A DNA stretch of 64,000 nt from Thermoplasmata archaeon. GTDB lineage: Archaea > Thermoplasmatota > Thermoplasmata > Lutacidiplasmatales > UBA184. The stretch lies in the NCBI GenBank assembly GCA_027315165.1, contig DAHUYN010000010.1, positions 1-64,000 of the forward strand, in the 5' to 3' direction. Shown here piece after piece: positions 19,649 through 28,239 of the stretch; position 1 is the stretch's first letter; each line of letters begins with the position of its first letter. A program made the translations under genes and the position numbers. The notes under the pieces are model-generated. The model did not search any database. It saw nothing but the letters and a program-made list of their open reading frames with translations, and was not told where the DNA came from.

Positions 19649-22249
19649 ATGGACGCGCGCGAGTACGACCTGCCGGTGTTCCACCGCCAGGGGTTTTCGC
19701 GAAGGACCTGCGTCCGCTGCGGCGCCGCCTTCTGGACGACGGGTGACTCGGACCGGTGCCAGGAGGCGCCGTGCGCGCCGTATGCCTTCCTCGGGCACTC
19801 CCCGTTCAACCGACCGCGGTCCGTCGACGAGCTCCGCGAGGAGTACCTCGCCTTCTTCGAGCAGCGGGGCCACCAGCGCGTGCGCCGCTACCCGACCGTC
19901 GCGAGGTGGCGCAACGACGTCTTCTTCACGCAGGCGAGCATCTACGACTTCCAGCCGTGGGTCACCTCGGGGGCGATCCCGCCGCCGGCGAACCCCCTCA
20001 CGATCAGCCAGCCGTGCCTGCGGTTCATCGACCTCGAGGAGGTCGGGCGGAGCGGCCGGCACTTCACGCTGTTCGAGATGCTCGCCCACCACGCCTTCAA
20101 CCGGCCGGACCACGAGGTCTACTTCAAGGACCGGACCGTCGAGCTCTGCCACGAGCTCCTCACGCAGACGTTCGGCGTCGACGGCCGCCTCGTCACGTAC
20201 AAGGAGGAGGAGTGGGAGGGCGGCGGCAACCTCGGACCGTCCCTCAGCGTCGGGGTCCTGGGGCTCGAGGTCGCGACGCTCGTCTTCATGGAGTACGTCC
20301 GGGCGGGAGACCTCGTCGAGCCGATGCCGCTCACCGTCGTCGACACGGGCTACGGCCTCGAGCGGCTCACCTGGCTCTCCCACGGGAGCCACAACGCCTA
20401 CGAGGCGGTGTTCGGCCGCGCCTACGAGGAGCTCCGTCAGACGTTCGCGCCCACCGAGACCGCGGTCCTGATCGACCACGCCCGCGCCCTCAACTTCCTC
20501 CTCACCGACGGCGTCGTCCCGTCCAACAGCAAGGACGGCTACTTCGCCCGCCTCCTCCTGCGCCGGATGCTCCGCGTCCTCGCCAAGGCCCCCGAGGCCC
20601 CGACGCTCGCCGAGGTCCTCGACCGCGTCGGGCGCGACGCGGCGCGGCACTTCCCCGAGCTCGGCGCCCACCGCGACGACCTGCATCGGGTCGTGGCCGC
20701 GGAGGTCGAGCGGTACGACGAGGCGATCGGCCGGGCCCGCGAGCAGGTCCGGCGCGCCGAGGAGCGCAGCGAGAGGGTCGGCACGCGCATCACCGGCGAG
20801 GACCTCGTCGCCTGGTACGACTCCTGGGGTCTCCCGCCGGACCTCGCCGTCCAGTCGCTGAAGAACCCCCCCGAGGTCCCGAAGGACTTCTACGCGCTCT
20901 TGGCGGCCCGTCACGAGAAGGAGGCGCGCGAGACCGACTACACCGAGGGGACGCGGGGCCTCCCCAAGGTCCCGGAGTCGCTCCCCGCGACCGAGGTCCT
21001 CTACTACGGCGACCCGTACACCCTCCAGTTCGAGGCGCACGTCCTCCACGTCGAGGGCCCCTACGTCGTCCTCGACCGGACGTTCTTCTACCCGACGGGC
21101 GGCGGTCAGATCACCGACACGGGCCGTCTCGGCGACGCCAACGTCGTCGAGGTGGCGAAGTCGGGCCGCTGGGTCCTCCACCGCCTCGAGGCGCCGTCGA
21201 CGCTCCATGTCGGCGACCGGGTCCGCGGGCACATCGACGGCGGCCGCCGGACGCAGCTGATGCAGCACCACACGGCGACGCACCTGATCAACGGGGCGCT
21301 CCGGGAGCTCCTCGGGCCGCACGTCTGGCAGGCCGGCGCCTACAAGGGGACCGAGTCGGCGCGGATCGACGTGACGCACTTCCGCGCCCTCTCAACGGCC
21401 GAGCTGAAGGCCGTCGAACGTCGCGTGAACCAGGTCGTCCGCGAGGACCGCCCCGTCAAGAGCTATTTCGAGTCCCGCGGCGAGGCCGAGCGGCGCTTCG
21501 GGTTCGGCCTCTACCAGGGCGGCGCGGTCCCGGGCCGCGAGCTCCGCGTCGTCGAGGTCGAGGGGTTCGACGTCGAGGCGTGCGGCGGCACGCACTGCAC
21601 GCACACGAGCGAGGTCGGGCTCGTCACGCTGCTGGGCTCGGAGCGGATCCAGGACGGGATCGTCCGGCTGAGCTACGCCGCCGGCGAGCGGGCGCTCGAC
21701 GTCGTCGAAGGGCATCGGAGCCTGCTCAACGACGCCGCCCGGAGCCTCGGCGTCGCGCCGGAGCAGCTCCTCCACGCGATCGGTCGCCTCCAGCGAGATG
21801 TCGAGGAGGCGCGCGCGACGGCGAAGAGCCAGGCCCTCGAGGACCTCGCGACGACCGCGGACCGGCTCGCCGCCGACGCGAGCGCGTCGATCGAGGCCCA
21901 CGGGGTCCGCGTGACGGCCGCCAGGCTGGCCCTGGACAAGTCGGGCCTGATGGAGGTCTCGAGACGCCTCACCCGGGGCCAGGGACGCGTCGCCGTTCTC
22001 GCCTCGGAGTCGGAGGGCCGCGGGCTCCTGTTCGTCGGGTCGACGGCGCCGTCGGTGCCGGCGCTCGCCGTCCTCGAGGCGGCCCGGGCGCGCTTTTCGG
22101 GCAAGGGCGGGGGGAACCCGTCGAGCGCGACGGCGGTCGGGGAGCCGGGGAGCCCGCTCGACGTGGCGCTCGCCGCCGCGCGCGAGGCGGCGCTCCAGCT
22201 CGCCACCGGCGGTGCGGCGCCGAGCGGTGCGACGAAAGCTTTACCTTAA
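19649..22249 (+). CDS. alaS: Alanyl-tRNA synthetase (archaeal type)
   Basis: 866 aa. The N-terminal zinc motif CVRCGAAFWTT near residue 21 is found only in archaeal-type AlaRS. The class II catalytic core follows (FTQASIYDFQPW, SQPCLRFIDLEEVG, EMLAHHAFNRP, then GNLGPSLSVGVLGLEVATLV). The editing domain carries HHTATH near residue 544 and CGGTHCTHT near 650, the four zinc/catalytic ligands that remove mischarged Ser or Gly. A C-terminal oligomerisation/C-Ala segment ends at GGNPSSATAVG. Complete length; stop is TAA. Confidence 0.97.
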   Translation: MDAREYDLPVFHRQGFSRRTCVRCGAAFWTTGDSDRCQEAPCAPYAFLGHSPFNRPRSVDELREEYLAFFEQRGHQRVRRYPTVARWRNDVFFTQASIYDFQPWVTSGAIPPPANPLTISQPCLRFIDLEEVGRSGRHFTLFEMLAHHAFNRPDHEVYFKDRTVELCHELLTQTFGVDGRLVTYKEEEWEGGGNLGPSLSVGVLGLEVATLVFMEYVRAGDLVEPMPLTVVDTGYGLERLTWLSHGSHNAYEAVFGRAYEELRQTFAPTETAVLIDHARALNFLLTDGVVPSNSKDGYFARLLLRRMLRVLAKAPEAPTLAEVLDRVGRDAARHFPELGAHRDDLHRVVAAEVERYDEAIGRAREQVRRAEERSERVGTRITGEDLVAWYDSWGLPPDLAVQSLKNPPEVPKDFYALLAARHEKEARETDYTEGTRGLPKVPESLPATEVLYYGDPYTLQFEAHVLHVEGPYVVLDRTFFYPTGGGQITDTGRLGDANVVEVAKSGRWVLHRLEAPSTLHVGDRVRGHIDGGRRTQLMQHHTATHLINGALRELLGPHVWQAGAYKGTESARIDVTHFRALSTAELKAVERRVNQVVREDRPVKSYFESRGEAERRFGFGLYQGGAVPGRELRVVEVEGFDVEACGGTHCTHTSEVGLVTLLGSERIQDGIVRLSYAAGERALDVVEGHRSLLNDAARSLGVAPEQLLHAIGRLQRDVEEARATAKSQALEDLATTADRLAADASASIEAHGVRVTAARLALDKSGLMEVSRRLTRGQGRVAVLASESEGRGLLFVGSTAPSVPALAVLEAARARFSGKGGGNPSSATAVGEPGSPLDVALAAAREAALQLATGGAAPSGATKALP

Positions 22250-22324
22250 GGTTCGACAGTGGAATACCGCTGACCACGAGATCGGCACGTCCGGGCGTGG
22301 TCGACGATCGTTGGGGGCTACCGC

Positions 22325-23869
22325 GTGACGGAAGGGAACGGCGGGAAGATCGGCGGCGTGCCACCGGAGGTCATGACGTTCCTCTCGGGACGTGGCGGGC
22401 GCTCCGTCATCGTCAAGGGCGGGGCCGGCACGGGGAAGACGACGTTCGGCCTCGAGCTCCTCGAGGTCGCCGGGCGCCCCCAGCAGTCCTACTATCTCTC
22501 GACGCGCGTCGGCGACGAGGCGCTCTACCGACAGTTCCCCTGGCTCAAGGCCTCGGAGATGCGCGCCCGCATCCTCGACGCGGGCAAGCTGTTCTTGGAC
22601 GCGGTGAACGCGGGTTCGCGCCCCCAGCCGGCGGAGCTCCCCGAGTCGGAGAAGCGCAAGATCACCGCCGCCCGCGAGATGATGCGGACCTTCGCCGAGG
22701 AGCGGGGGCCTCCCACGCGCGTCGACCGGACGCACCTCTCCGCGCTCCTCAAGCGCAACCCGATGCCCGAGGTCGAGAACGTCTACAACCGCATCGAGCA
22801 GGCGCTTCCGGAGAAGTCGCTGCTCGTCATCGACTCCCTCGAGGGTGTGACCCACAAGTACGGTCTCGAGATGGAGGAGTTCGTCATGGCCCTCCAGAAG
22901 GACCTCGTCGAGGCCTCGAACACGAACGTCGTGATGATCCTCGAGAAGCCCGAGGCGGGCGGGATCGAGTACCTCGTCGACGGGCTCATCTCCATCCAGC
23001 GCGAGGAGCTCGACGAGCGCCGCGTCCGGCACCTGAGGCTCGAGAAGCTCCGGGCGACGAACATCACGCGTCCGCGCTACGCCGTCACGCTGAACGGGGG
23101 CCGGTTCGAGGCCCTCGGCATCCCCGCGACCCCGTCCTCGAGCTCCCCGCCGCAGGTCTGGCGTCCGATCGCGGACCCCGACCGCTACTACTCGACGGGG
23201 ATCCCCGACTTCGACGCGCTCCTGGGCGGCGGCTTCCGTCGCGGGAGCTTCAACGCCTTCGAGGCGGACGTCAACGTCGGGATCGACGACTACTACATGC
23301 TGTTCACGCCGACGTTCCTCAACTTCTTGGCCCAGGCGCGCGGGATGATCGGCGTCCTCGCCGCGGGCGAGTCGCCCGAGAAGCTCCGCGAGTCGCTCGT
23401 CCGCCACACGGCGCCGAACGTCTTCGACACGCGCGTGCGGATCGCCGACTACACCGCGAACGAGACCGAGCAGTCCTACATCGTCCCGATGGCGCGGTTC
23501 AACCGCGAGGAGGCGATGCGAGCGATGACGACGGCCGAGAAGGCCGCTCGCGGCCCCGAGCAGAAGCCGTTCCTCGAGTACACCGCCTTCGACACGCTCG
23601 AGAGCCTGATGGGCGACCAGGTCGCCATCCGGATGTACTTCCACGGCGTGCAGAGGACCAAGCTCGTCGGCAACCTCGGGATTGGGCTCCTCAAGCCCGG
23701 GCTCCTCGTCTCGAGCGAGATCCTCAACATGATGGACACGTACTTCCGCATCATCAACATCGACAACGCCCCGTGCCTCTACGGGATCCGGCCGAGGACG
23801 ACGATCTACTCGATCTCCGTCGACCCGGAGAAGGGTGCGCCGCACGCCAAGCTGACGCCGATCGTCTAG
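22325..23869 (+). CDS. RecA/KaiC-superfamily P-loop ATPase, GvpD-like
   Basis: 514 aa. Walker A GGAGTGKT at residues 32-39 in a KaiC-like context (VKGGAGTGKTTFGLELLEVA), Walker B LLVIDSLEG near 170. The second half is another RecA-like fold (STGIPDFDALLGGGFRRGSF) that lacks a good P-loop, so it is probably catalytically dead. The domain order and the IPPEV-type start resemble GvpD, the repressor-like regulator of haloarchaeal gas vesicles, and related archaeal orphans. No gas-vesicle structural genes are present, so a regulatory or signalling role is inferred. GTG start; 75 nt after alaS. Confidence 0.72.
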   Translation: MTEGNGGKIGGVPPEVMTFLSGRGGRSVIVKGGAGTGKTTFGLELLEVAGRPQQSYYLSTRVGDEALYRQFPWLKASEMRARILDAGKLFLDAVNAGSRPQPAELPESEKRKITAAREMMRTFAEERGPPTRVDRTHLSALLKRNPMPEVENVYNRIEQALPEKSLLVIDSLEGVTHKYGLEMEEFVMALQKDLVEASNTNVVMILEKPEAGGIEYLVDGLISIQREELDERRVRHLRLEKLRATNITRPRYAVTLNGGRFEALGIPATPSSSSPPQVWRPIADPDRYYSTGIPDFDALLGGGFRRGSFNAFEADVNVGIDDYYMLFTPTFLNFLAQARGMIGVLAAGESPEKLRESLVRHTAPNVFDTRVRIADYTANETEQSYIVPMARFNREEAMRAMTTAEKAARGPEQKPFLEYTAFDTLESLMGDQVAIRMYFHGVQRTKLVGNLGIGLLKPGLLVSSEILNMMDTYFRIINIDNAPCLYGIRPRTTIYSISVDPEKGAPHAKLTPIV

Positions 23870-23885
23870 GGCGCCCGCGCTCCCG

Positions 23886-24536
23886 TCAGGTGAGCCCTGG
23901 AAGCCACGCCGCGAGCGCGGCGAGGAGCAGCGCGGGCACGAGCGTCATCGCGAGGTCGTCGTCGTAGTATCGGTGCCGGGGGCGCTCGGCGAGGACCGCC
24001 GCGATCGCGGCGATCGGGGCGGCGAGGAGGCAGCCCGCCCACGGCCACGGCCCGGCGAGGCGGAGCGCGACGAGGGCGACAAGCGCGTAGGCGACGACCG
24101 GTCCGCCGAACCCGACGAGCGGGCGGACGCCCCGGAGCCGGAGCTCGCCCGAGAGCGGGTCGACGAACGACGTTCCGAGCACGACGACGACCGCGATCGG
24201 CCGCGGGAACAGGAGCACCGCGACGACGAGGCCGACGGCGAAGTAGGTGAAGCTCGCGACCCGCCCCGACTCGTAGGGCCGGATCGTCGGGAGCTCGAGC
24301 CCGACGGCGTGCCGGAGCAGCTCGAGGGCGAGCACGACCGCGAGGACGGCGAGCAGGAGCGCCCAGGTGGGCAGCACGACGAACGCGCCGCCCGGGACGA
24401 GATAGTAGAGGAGGACGAACGCCCCGGCCCCGTGCAGGATCCGGCGCCAGGCCCGGTCGCCGAGCTCGGGACCCCCGCCGAGGTGGCGGCCGAGCCAGGC
24501 CCGCCAGCGTCCGCCGGTGTGGAGTCGGGGGGGCAT
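23886..24536 (-). CDS. Polyprenol/dolichol kinase-like integral membrane protein
   Basis: 216 aa with about six hydrophobic segments. ILHGAGAFVLLYYLVPGG near residue 30, the basic-acidic pair ELLRHAVGLELP, and GTSFVDPLSGELRLRG near 125 fit the CTP-dependent kinase family that includes dolichol, phytol and polyprenol kinases (a GxxxxDP loop close to the cytidylyltransferase-like signature). It would phosphorylate an isoprenoid alcohol in the membrane, for lipid-carrier recycling. ATG at 24536 is placed by a TATA-like box ~25 nt upstream; upstream frame has no homology. Convergent with the ATPase gene. Confidence 0.6.
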   Translation of the reverse strand: MPPRLHTGGRWRAWLGRHLGGGPELGDRAWRRILHGAGAFVLLYYLVPGGAFVVLPTWALLLAVLAVVLALELLRHAVGLELPTIRPYESGRVASFTYFAVGLVVAVLLFPRPIAVVVVLGTSFVDPLSGELRLRGVRPLVGFGGPVVAYALVALVALRLAGPWPWAGCLLAAPIAAIAAVLAERPRHRYYDDDLAMTLVPALLLAALAAWLPGLT

Positions 24537-24558
24537 CGGGCGGGGTCGGGCGTCCCGA

Positions 24559-24566
24559 GTAATGTC
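24559..24566 (-). promoter_or_regulatory. TATA-like box of the polyprenol-kinase-like gene
   Basis: ACATTACT on the minus strand, 23-30 nt before the ATG. Confidence 0.45.
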
Positions 24567-24598
24567 CCTTTCGACAGGGGGCGGGGCGTCGCCCCGGC

Positions 24599-24607
24599 GC
24601 CCTTTTC
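24599..24607 (+). promoter_or_regulatory. TATA-like box of purE
   Basis: CCCTTTTCT, 24-32 nt before the purE GTG; divergent from the neighbouring minus-strand promoter about 40 nt away. Confidence 0.4.
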
Positions 24608-24630
24608 TGCCGGGCCTCTCTCGCCCGCCC

Positions 24631-25101
24631 GTGAAGGTCCGCGTGCTGGTCGGCAGCAAGTCCGACCTCGAGGTCGCCGAGAAGGTCCGCCAGCGCCTGA
24701 GCGAGTTCCACGTCCCGTGCGAGGTCGACGTCGCGTCGGCGCACCGGACGCCCGAGAAGGTCGACCGGCTCGTCGCCGACCCCGACGTCGACGTCTTCAT
24801 CGCGCTCGCGGGGCTCTCCGCGGCGCTCCCCGGGACGGTCGCCGCGCGGACGCTCAAGCCCGTGATCGGCGTCCCGCTCCACCGGGGCCTCGGGCTCGAC
24901 AGCCTCCTCTCGGTCGTCCAGATGCCGCCCGGGGTCCCCGTGGCGAGCGTCGGGCTCGACAACGCGGAGAACGCGGCCCTCCTCGCCGTCGAGATCCTCG
25001 CCCTCCGCTACCCCGAGCTCGTCCGGGGGCTCGAGAGCTACCGCGCCCGCTGGCGCGAGGAGCCACCGGCCCCCGTGCCGCCCTCGGGGAACCCGCCGTG
25101 A
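24631..25101 (+). CDS. purE: N5-carboxyaminoimidazole ribonucleotide mutase
   Basis: 156 aa. The PurE signature GSKSDLEVAEKV starts at residue 8, with SAHRTPEKV near 43 and ALAGLSAALPGTVAARTLKPVIGVP at 67-90 (substrate phosphate and base binding). It converts N5-CAIR to CAIR, or fixes CO2 on AIR in the class II version; the class is not settled from the motifs. GTG start; the stop overlaps the guaA start (GTGA), joining two purine genes into one operon. Confidence 0.94.
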   Translation: MKVRVLVGSKSDLEVAEKVRQRLSEFHVPCEVDVASAHRTPEKVDRLVADPDVDVFIALAGLSAALPGTVAARTLKPVIGVPLHRGLGLDSLLSVVQMPPGVPVASVGLDNAENAALLAVEILALRYPELVRGLESYRARWREEPPAPVPPSGNPP

Positions 25102-26045
25102 AGGACCTGGCCCGGTTCCGCTCCGACGCCGTCGCGCGGCTGCGCGAAGCGGTGCCGGGCCCGGCGATCGTCGCCGCGAGCGGCGGGATCGACTCGACGG
25201 TCGCCGCCCTCCTCGCGCAGGAGGCCCTCGGCGACCGGGCGCATTCGCTGTTCGTCGACACGGGGCTCCTCCGCGCCGGCGAGGTCGAGCGCGTCGAGGG
25301 CTTCTTCGCCGCCTCCCACCTGAGCTATCGCGTCCTCGACGCCGAGGCGCGATTCCTCTCGGCGCTCGACGGCGTCACCGACCCCGAGGAGAAGCGGCGG
25401 CGGATCGGCACGGCGTTCGTCCGGCTCTTCGAGGAGGAGGCGACGACGCTCCACGCCGACCACCTGGTCCAGGGGACGATCGCCCCGGACTGGATCGAGA
25501 GCGGCGGCGCGCTCCGCGACACGATCAAGACCCACCACAACGTCGGCGGCCTCCCCAAGGACATGCGCCTGAAGGTCGTCGAGCCGCTCCGCGACCTCTA
25601 CAAGGACGAGGTACGAGCGCTCGCGCTGTACCTCGGCGTCCCCGAGCACGAGCGCCAGCCGTTCCCGGGCCCGGGGCTCGCCGTCCGCGTCAACGGTCCC
25701 GTCACGCGCGAGCGGGTCGCTCGCGTCCGCGTCGCGAACCGGATCGTCGAGGAGGAGGTCGACGCGGCCGTCGCGACGGGCCGCCTGCCGCGACCGTGGC
25801 AGTACTTCGCCGTCCTCCTCCCGGTGCGCACCGTCGGCGTCACCGGCGACAACCGCGTCTACGGCGAGGCGGTGAGCGTGCGGATCGTCGAGTCGGTCGA
25901 TGCGATGACCGCGACCTCGATGCACCCGCCCGCCGACCTCCTCGCGACGATCGCCGAGCGGATCACGCGAGAGCTGTCGGGCCAGGTGACTCGAGTCCTC
26001 TACGACCTCACCGATAAGCCCCCGGCGACGATCGAGTGGGAGTGA
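25098..26045 (+). CDS. guaAB: GMP synthase, ATP-pyrophosphatase subunit
   Basis: 315 aa. PP-loop SGGIDS at residues 28-33; HADHLVQGTIAPDWIESGG and IKTHHNVGGLP are the conserved XMP and adenylate sites; the C-terminal dimerisation domain carries RQPFPGPGLAVRV and ends ATIEWE, the universal GuaA end. It aminates XMP to GMP. As in other archaea, the glutaminase (guaAA) is a separate protein and is not adjacent. Overlaps purE by 4 nt. Confidence 0.95.
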   Translation: MKDLARFRSDAVARLREAVPGPAIVAASGGIDSTVAALLAQEALGDRAHSLFVDTGLLRAGEVERVEGFFAASHLSYRVLDAEARFLSALDGVTDPEEKRRRIGTAFVRLFEEEATTLHADHLVQGTIAPDWIESGGALRDTIKTHHNVGGLPKDMRLKVVEPLRDLYKDEVRALALYLGVPEHERQPFPGPGLAVRVNGPVTRERVARVRVANRIVEEEVDAAVATGRLPRPWQYFAVLLPVRTVGVTGDNRVYGEAVSVRIVESVDAMTATSMHPPADLLATIAERITRELSGQVTRVLYDLTDKPPATIEWE

Positions 26046-26064
26046 CGAGCGTCGAGGGCGAAAC

Positions 26065-26072
26065 GCCTATCT
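26065..26072 (+). promoter_or_regulatory. TATA box of the 72-aa gene
   Basis: GCCTATCT with a purine-rich CGAAAC element upstream, 33-40 nt before the GTG; it lies after the guaAB stop. Confidence 0.45.
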
Positions 26073-26104
26073 CCCGCGCCCGCGTCGGAGTCTCCCGAGG
26101 CGAC

Positions 26105-26323
26105 GTGGGCGACGGTACGGCGGTCGGCCGGACGATCGTGCTCCCCGAGGAGCTCGCCGTGGCCCTCGAGGCCCGGGTCCGCGGGACCTCGTTCCCCGAC
26201 GTCGACGCGTTCGTCGCCTTCGTCCTCGCCCGCCTCCTCGAGAGCCCCGAGCGGGGCGGCTTCACCGAGGAGGAGGAGCGTCGCCTCCGCGAGCGGCTCC
26301 GGTCCCTCGGCTACATCGACTGA
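26105..26323 (+). CDS. Small ribbon-helix-helix-like (CopG-type) protein
   Basis: 72 aa from the GTG downstream of the TATA box. The strand-helix-helix pattern TIVLPEELAVALEARV ... FPDVDAFVAFVLARLLES is typical of an archaeal small CopG-like family, followed by the conserved C-terminal end EEEERRLRERLRSLGYID. In other archaea this protein is often annotated as a CopG regulator; DNA binding is plausible but unproven. An earlier in-frame start (26036) would overlap guaAB and the promoter. Confidence 0.7.
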   Translation: MGDGTAVGRTIVLPEELAVALEARVRGTSFPDVDAFVAFVLARLLESPERGGFTEEEERRLRERLRSLGYID

Positions 26324-26333
26324 CCCGGCAACC

Positions 26334-26341
26334 CCTATACG
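26334..26341 (+). promoter_or_regulatory. TATA box of the 85-aa zinc-binding gene
   Basis: CCTATACG, 22-29 nt before the GTG start. Confidence 0.5.
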
Positions 26342-26362
26342 CGAGCCCGGGCTCGGTCGGGC

Positions 26363-26620
26363 GTGCTCGCCTGCCCGTTCTGCGGCGCCCCCGAGACCGA
26401 CCGGATCGACCTCGAGGGGAAGCGGTTCCTCGTCTTCCGCTGCCTCTTCACCCCCGAGGTCGACCCCGCGCTCTCGGAGCCCGAGCTCGACCTCGCGCTC
26501 CGGAGCCGCTATGCGGGGCCGGGGGCGGCCTACTTCCGCGGCACCTGCGACCGGCTCCACCTCTTCGTGACGAAGGGCGAGGGGGCGCGCGCGCTCACGC
26601 GAGCGGACGGTCCCGCGTAG
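26363..26620 (+). CDS. Small zinc-ribbon-like protein, function unknown
   Basis: 85 aa. C4-x2-C7 in CPFCGAPETDRIDLEGK forms one half of a zinc knuckle; further cysteines occur in FRCLFTPEVDP and FRGTCDRLHLFVTKGEG. The arrangement looks like a small stand-alone zinc protein conserved in related archaea, but I cannot name a function. The 3' end overlaps the convergent TMEM175-like gene by about 26 nt. Confidence 0.65.
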   Translation: MLACPFCGAPETDRIDLEGKRFLVFRCLFTPEVDPALSEPELDLALRSRYAGPGAAYFRGTCDRLHLFVTKGEGARALTRADGPA

Positions 26621-27338
26621 CGCCGGCGGCGACGCGGCGCCGGGGGCGCCGTATCCGCCCGACGATCAGCTGGGCCGGCAGCAGCAGCACGAACAGGTCC
26701 ACCGTGTAGCGGGGCGCGACGAAGGCGACCCCGAGCGCGACCAGGAAGACGAGCGGGGCGAGGAGGACCCGCTGGGTCGTCCCCGCGACGATCGTCTCGG
26801 GGAGGCCGGGGGCCAAGAGGCGACGCGCTCGGGCGGCGTGGAGCCAGACGAGGGCCATCAGGCTCCCCGTGACGAGCTCGAGCATCGTGTAGGCGACGCC
26901 GGCCTCGGTCGTATTGGGGAAGGTGATCCACAGGTCGATGAAGAACGGCTGGACGGCGATCGTCATCAGCAGGGCGAGGTTCGTCCAGAGGAGCCCACGG
27001 TCCCACCGGTGGATGTGCAGGAAGAGCCGGTGGTGCGACGACCACCACACCGCGAGGACGAGGAAGCCGATCACGTAGGTCTCCAAGAGCGGCAGGTCCT
27101 GGCCGAGCCGGCCGATCGTGCTCGGCGGGACCAGGTAGATCACCAGCAGCGTCATCGCGAAGGCGAAGATGCCGTCGCTGAGCCCGAGCAGTCGCGAGAG
27201 GTCGGTGCCGCCGAGCTCGCCGGCGTAGCGGGCCTCTCGCACCTCCTCGGCCTCGGCGGCCCTCGTCGCGGTCGGGGCGGTGCCGGGACTTGGGGCCGTC
27301 GCGTCGGGGCGGGGTACGGCGCCCGACGCGGCCTCCAA
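26595..27338 (-). CDS. TMEM175-family (DUF1211) membrane protein, putative potassium channel
   Basis: 247 aa, six hydrophobic segments. The first transmembrane helix carries LSDGIFAFAMTLLVI, matching the FSDGxxAIAxTLL signature that lines the pore in TMEM175 channels; the second has WWSSHHRLFLHIHRWD, also family-typical. Prokaryotic members form tetrameric K+-permeable channels. The TTG start at 27338, 13 nt after sdhE, adds a ~30-residue Ala/Pro/Thr tail; a GTG at 27242 is an equally good start and nearer the first helix. Last gene of the sdh cluster. Confidence 0.78.
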   Translation of the reverse strand: MEAASGAVPRPDATAPSPGTAPTATRAAEAEEVREARYAGELGGTDLSRLLGLSDGIFAFAMTLLVIYLVPPSTIGRLGQDLPLLETYVIGFLVLAVWWSSHHRLFLHIHRWDRGLLWTNLALLMTIAVQPFFIDLWITFPNTTEAGVAYTMLELVTGSLMALVWLHAARARRLLAPGLPETIVAGTTQRVLLAPLVFLVALGVAFVAPRYTVDLFVLLLPAQLIVGRIRRPRRRVAAGATRDRPLA

Positions 27339-27351
27339 GGTCCTCCGGGCC

Positions 27352-28239
27352 CTACGCGGGCACCGCGACCTGGCCGATCTTGCGGAGGGCCGAGTCGGTC
27401 GCGACGAGGTGTCGGGGCAGCCCGAGCTCCTCCGGCGTCGCCCCGAGCGCGAGGCCCACGAGCTGCGGGAGGTGGAAGACGGGCATGTGGAGATCGTGGC
27501 CGACGGCCTTCTCCGCCTTGTTCTGGAACGAGTCGAGCGACGTGTGGCACAGCGGGCACGGCGTCGCCATCGCGTCGGCGCCGTGGGCCTTCGCGTCCTC
27601 GATCTGCGTCGCCGCGATCCGGTTCGCCGTCGCCTCCTTGACGAAGAGGATCGGGAAGCCGCAGCACATCACGCGGCCGCGGTAGAGGACGGGGGTCGCG
27701 CCGAGCGCCGCGATGAGGTCCTCGAAGGACCGGGGCTCTTCGCCGCTCTCGCTCAAGAGCTCCTTGGAGGGGCGCAGGAGGTGGCAGCCGTAGAAGGCAC
27801 CGACCTTGAGGCCGGTGAGGGGGCGCGTCACCATCGCGCGCAGACGCTCGACACCGACGTCCTCGTGGAGGACCTCCAAGAGGTGGCGGACGCGCGTCGT
27901 CCCCTGGTAGGCGACGCCGATCTTCGCGAGCGCGCCGTCGACGCGGTGGCGCATCTCGGGCGACGCGAGCTCGACGTTGGCGAGGCGGAGCATGCCCGTG
28001 CACGTCGAGCAGACCGTGAGGAGCTCGAGCCCGGCCCGCTCGGCGATCGCGAGGTTCCTCGCGTTCATCGCGACGTTGAGGGTCCGGTTCGCCTCGTCGA
28101 CGAACCCCGAGCCGCAGCAGGAGAAGTTGGGGAACTCGACGAGCTCGAGCCCGATCTTCTTCGCGACCCAGCGGGTGGCGAGGTCGAGCTCCTTGCCCGA
28201 CTCCTGCGCGACGCAGCCGGGGTAGTAGGCGAGCTTCAT
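27352..28239 (-). CDS. sdhE: Succinate dehydrogenase/fumarate reductase SdhE-type subunit (CCG domains)
   Basis: 295 aa. Two CCG (cysteine-rich) domains: C11 ... SCCGSGF ... CSTCTG in the first half and GCHLL ... VMCCGFPILF ... CPLCHTS in the second, the same module as HdrB and archaeal SdhE, which bind unusual Fe-S clusters. In Sulfolobus-type complex II this subunit helps attach the enzyme to the membrane and pass electrons to quinone or another acceptor. ATGA overlap with sdhB. No hydrophobic helices, so membrane attachment must be peripheral or use another protein. Confidence 0.88.
   Translation of the reverse strand: MKLAYYPGCVAQESGKELDLATRWVAKKIGLELVEFPNFSCCGSGFVDEANRTLNVAMNARNLAIAERAGLELLTVCSTCTGMLRLANVELASPEMRHRVDGALAKIGVAYQGTTRVRHLLEVLHEDVGVERLRAMVTRPLTGLKVGAFYGCHLLRPSKELLSESGEEPRSFEDLIAALGATPVLYRGRVMCCGFPILFVKEATANRIAATQIEDAKAHGADAMATPCPLCHTSLDSFQNKAEKAVGHDLHMPVFHLPQLVGLALGATPEELGLPRHLVATDSALRKIGQVAVPA

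Noticed and set aside
19756..23967. 1400-codon open frame overlapping alaS and the ATPase in another frame
   Set aside because: Translation is Arg/Pro/Ala-rich without domains; alaS and the ATPase genes explain the DNA.
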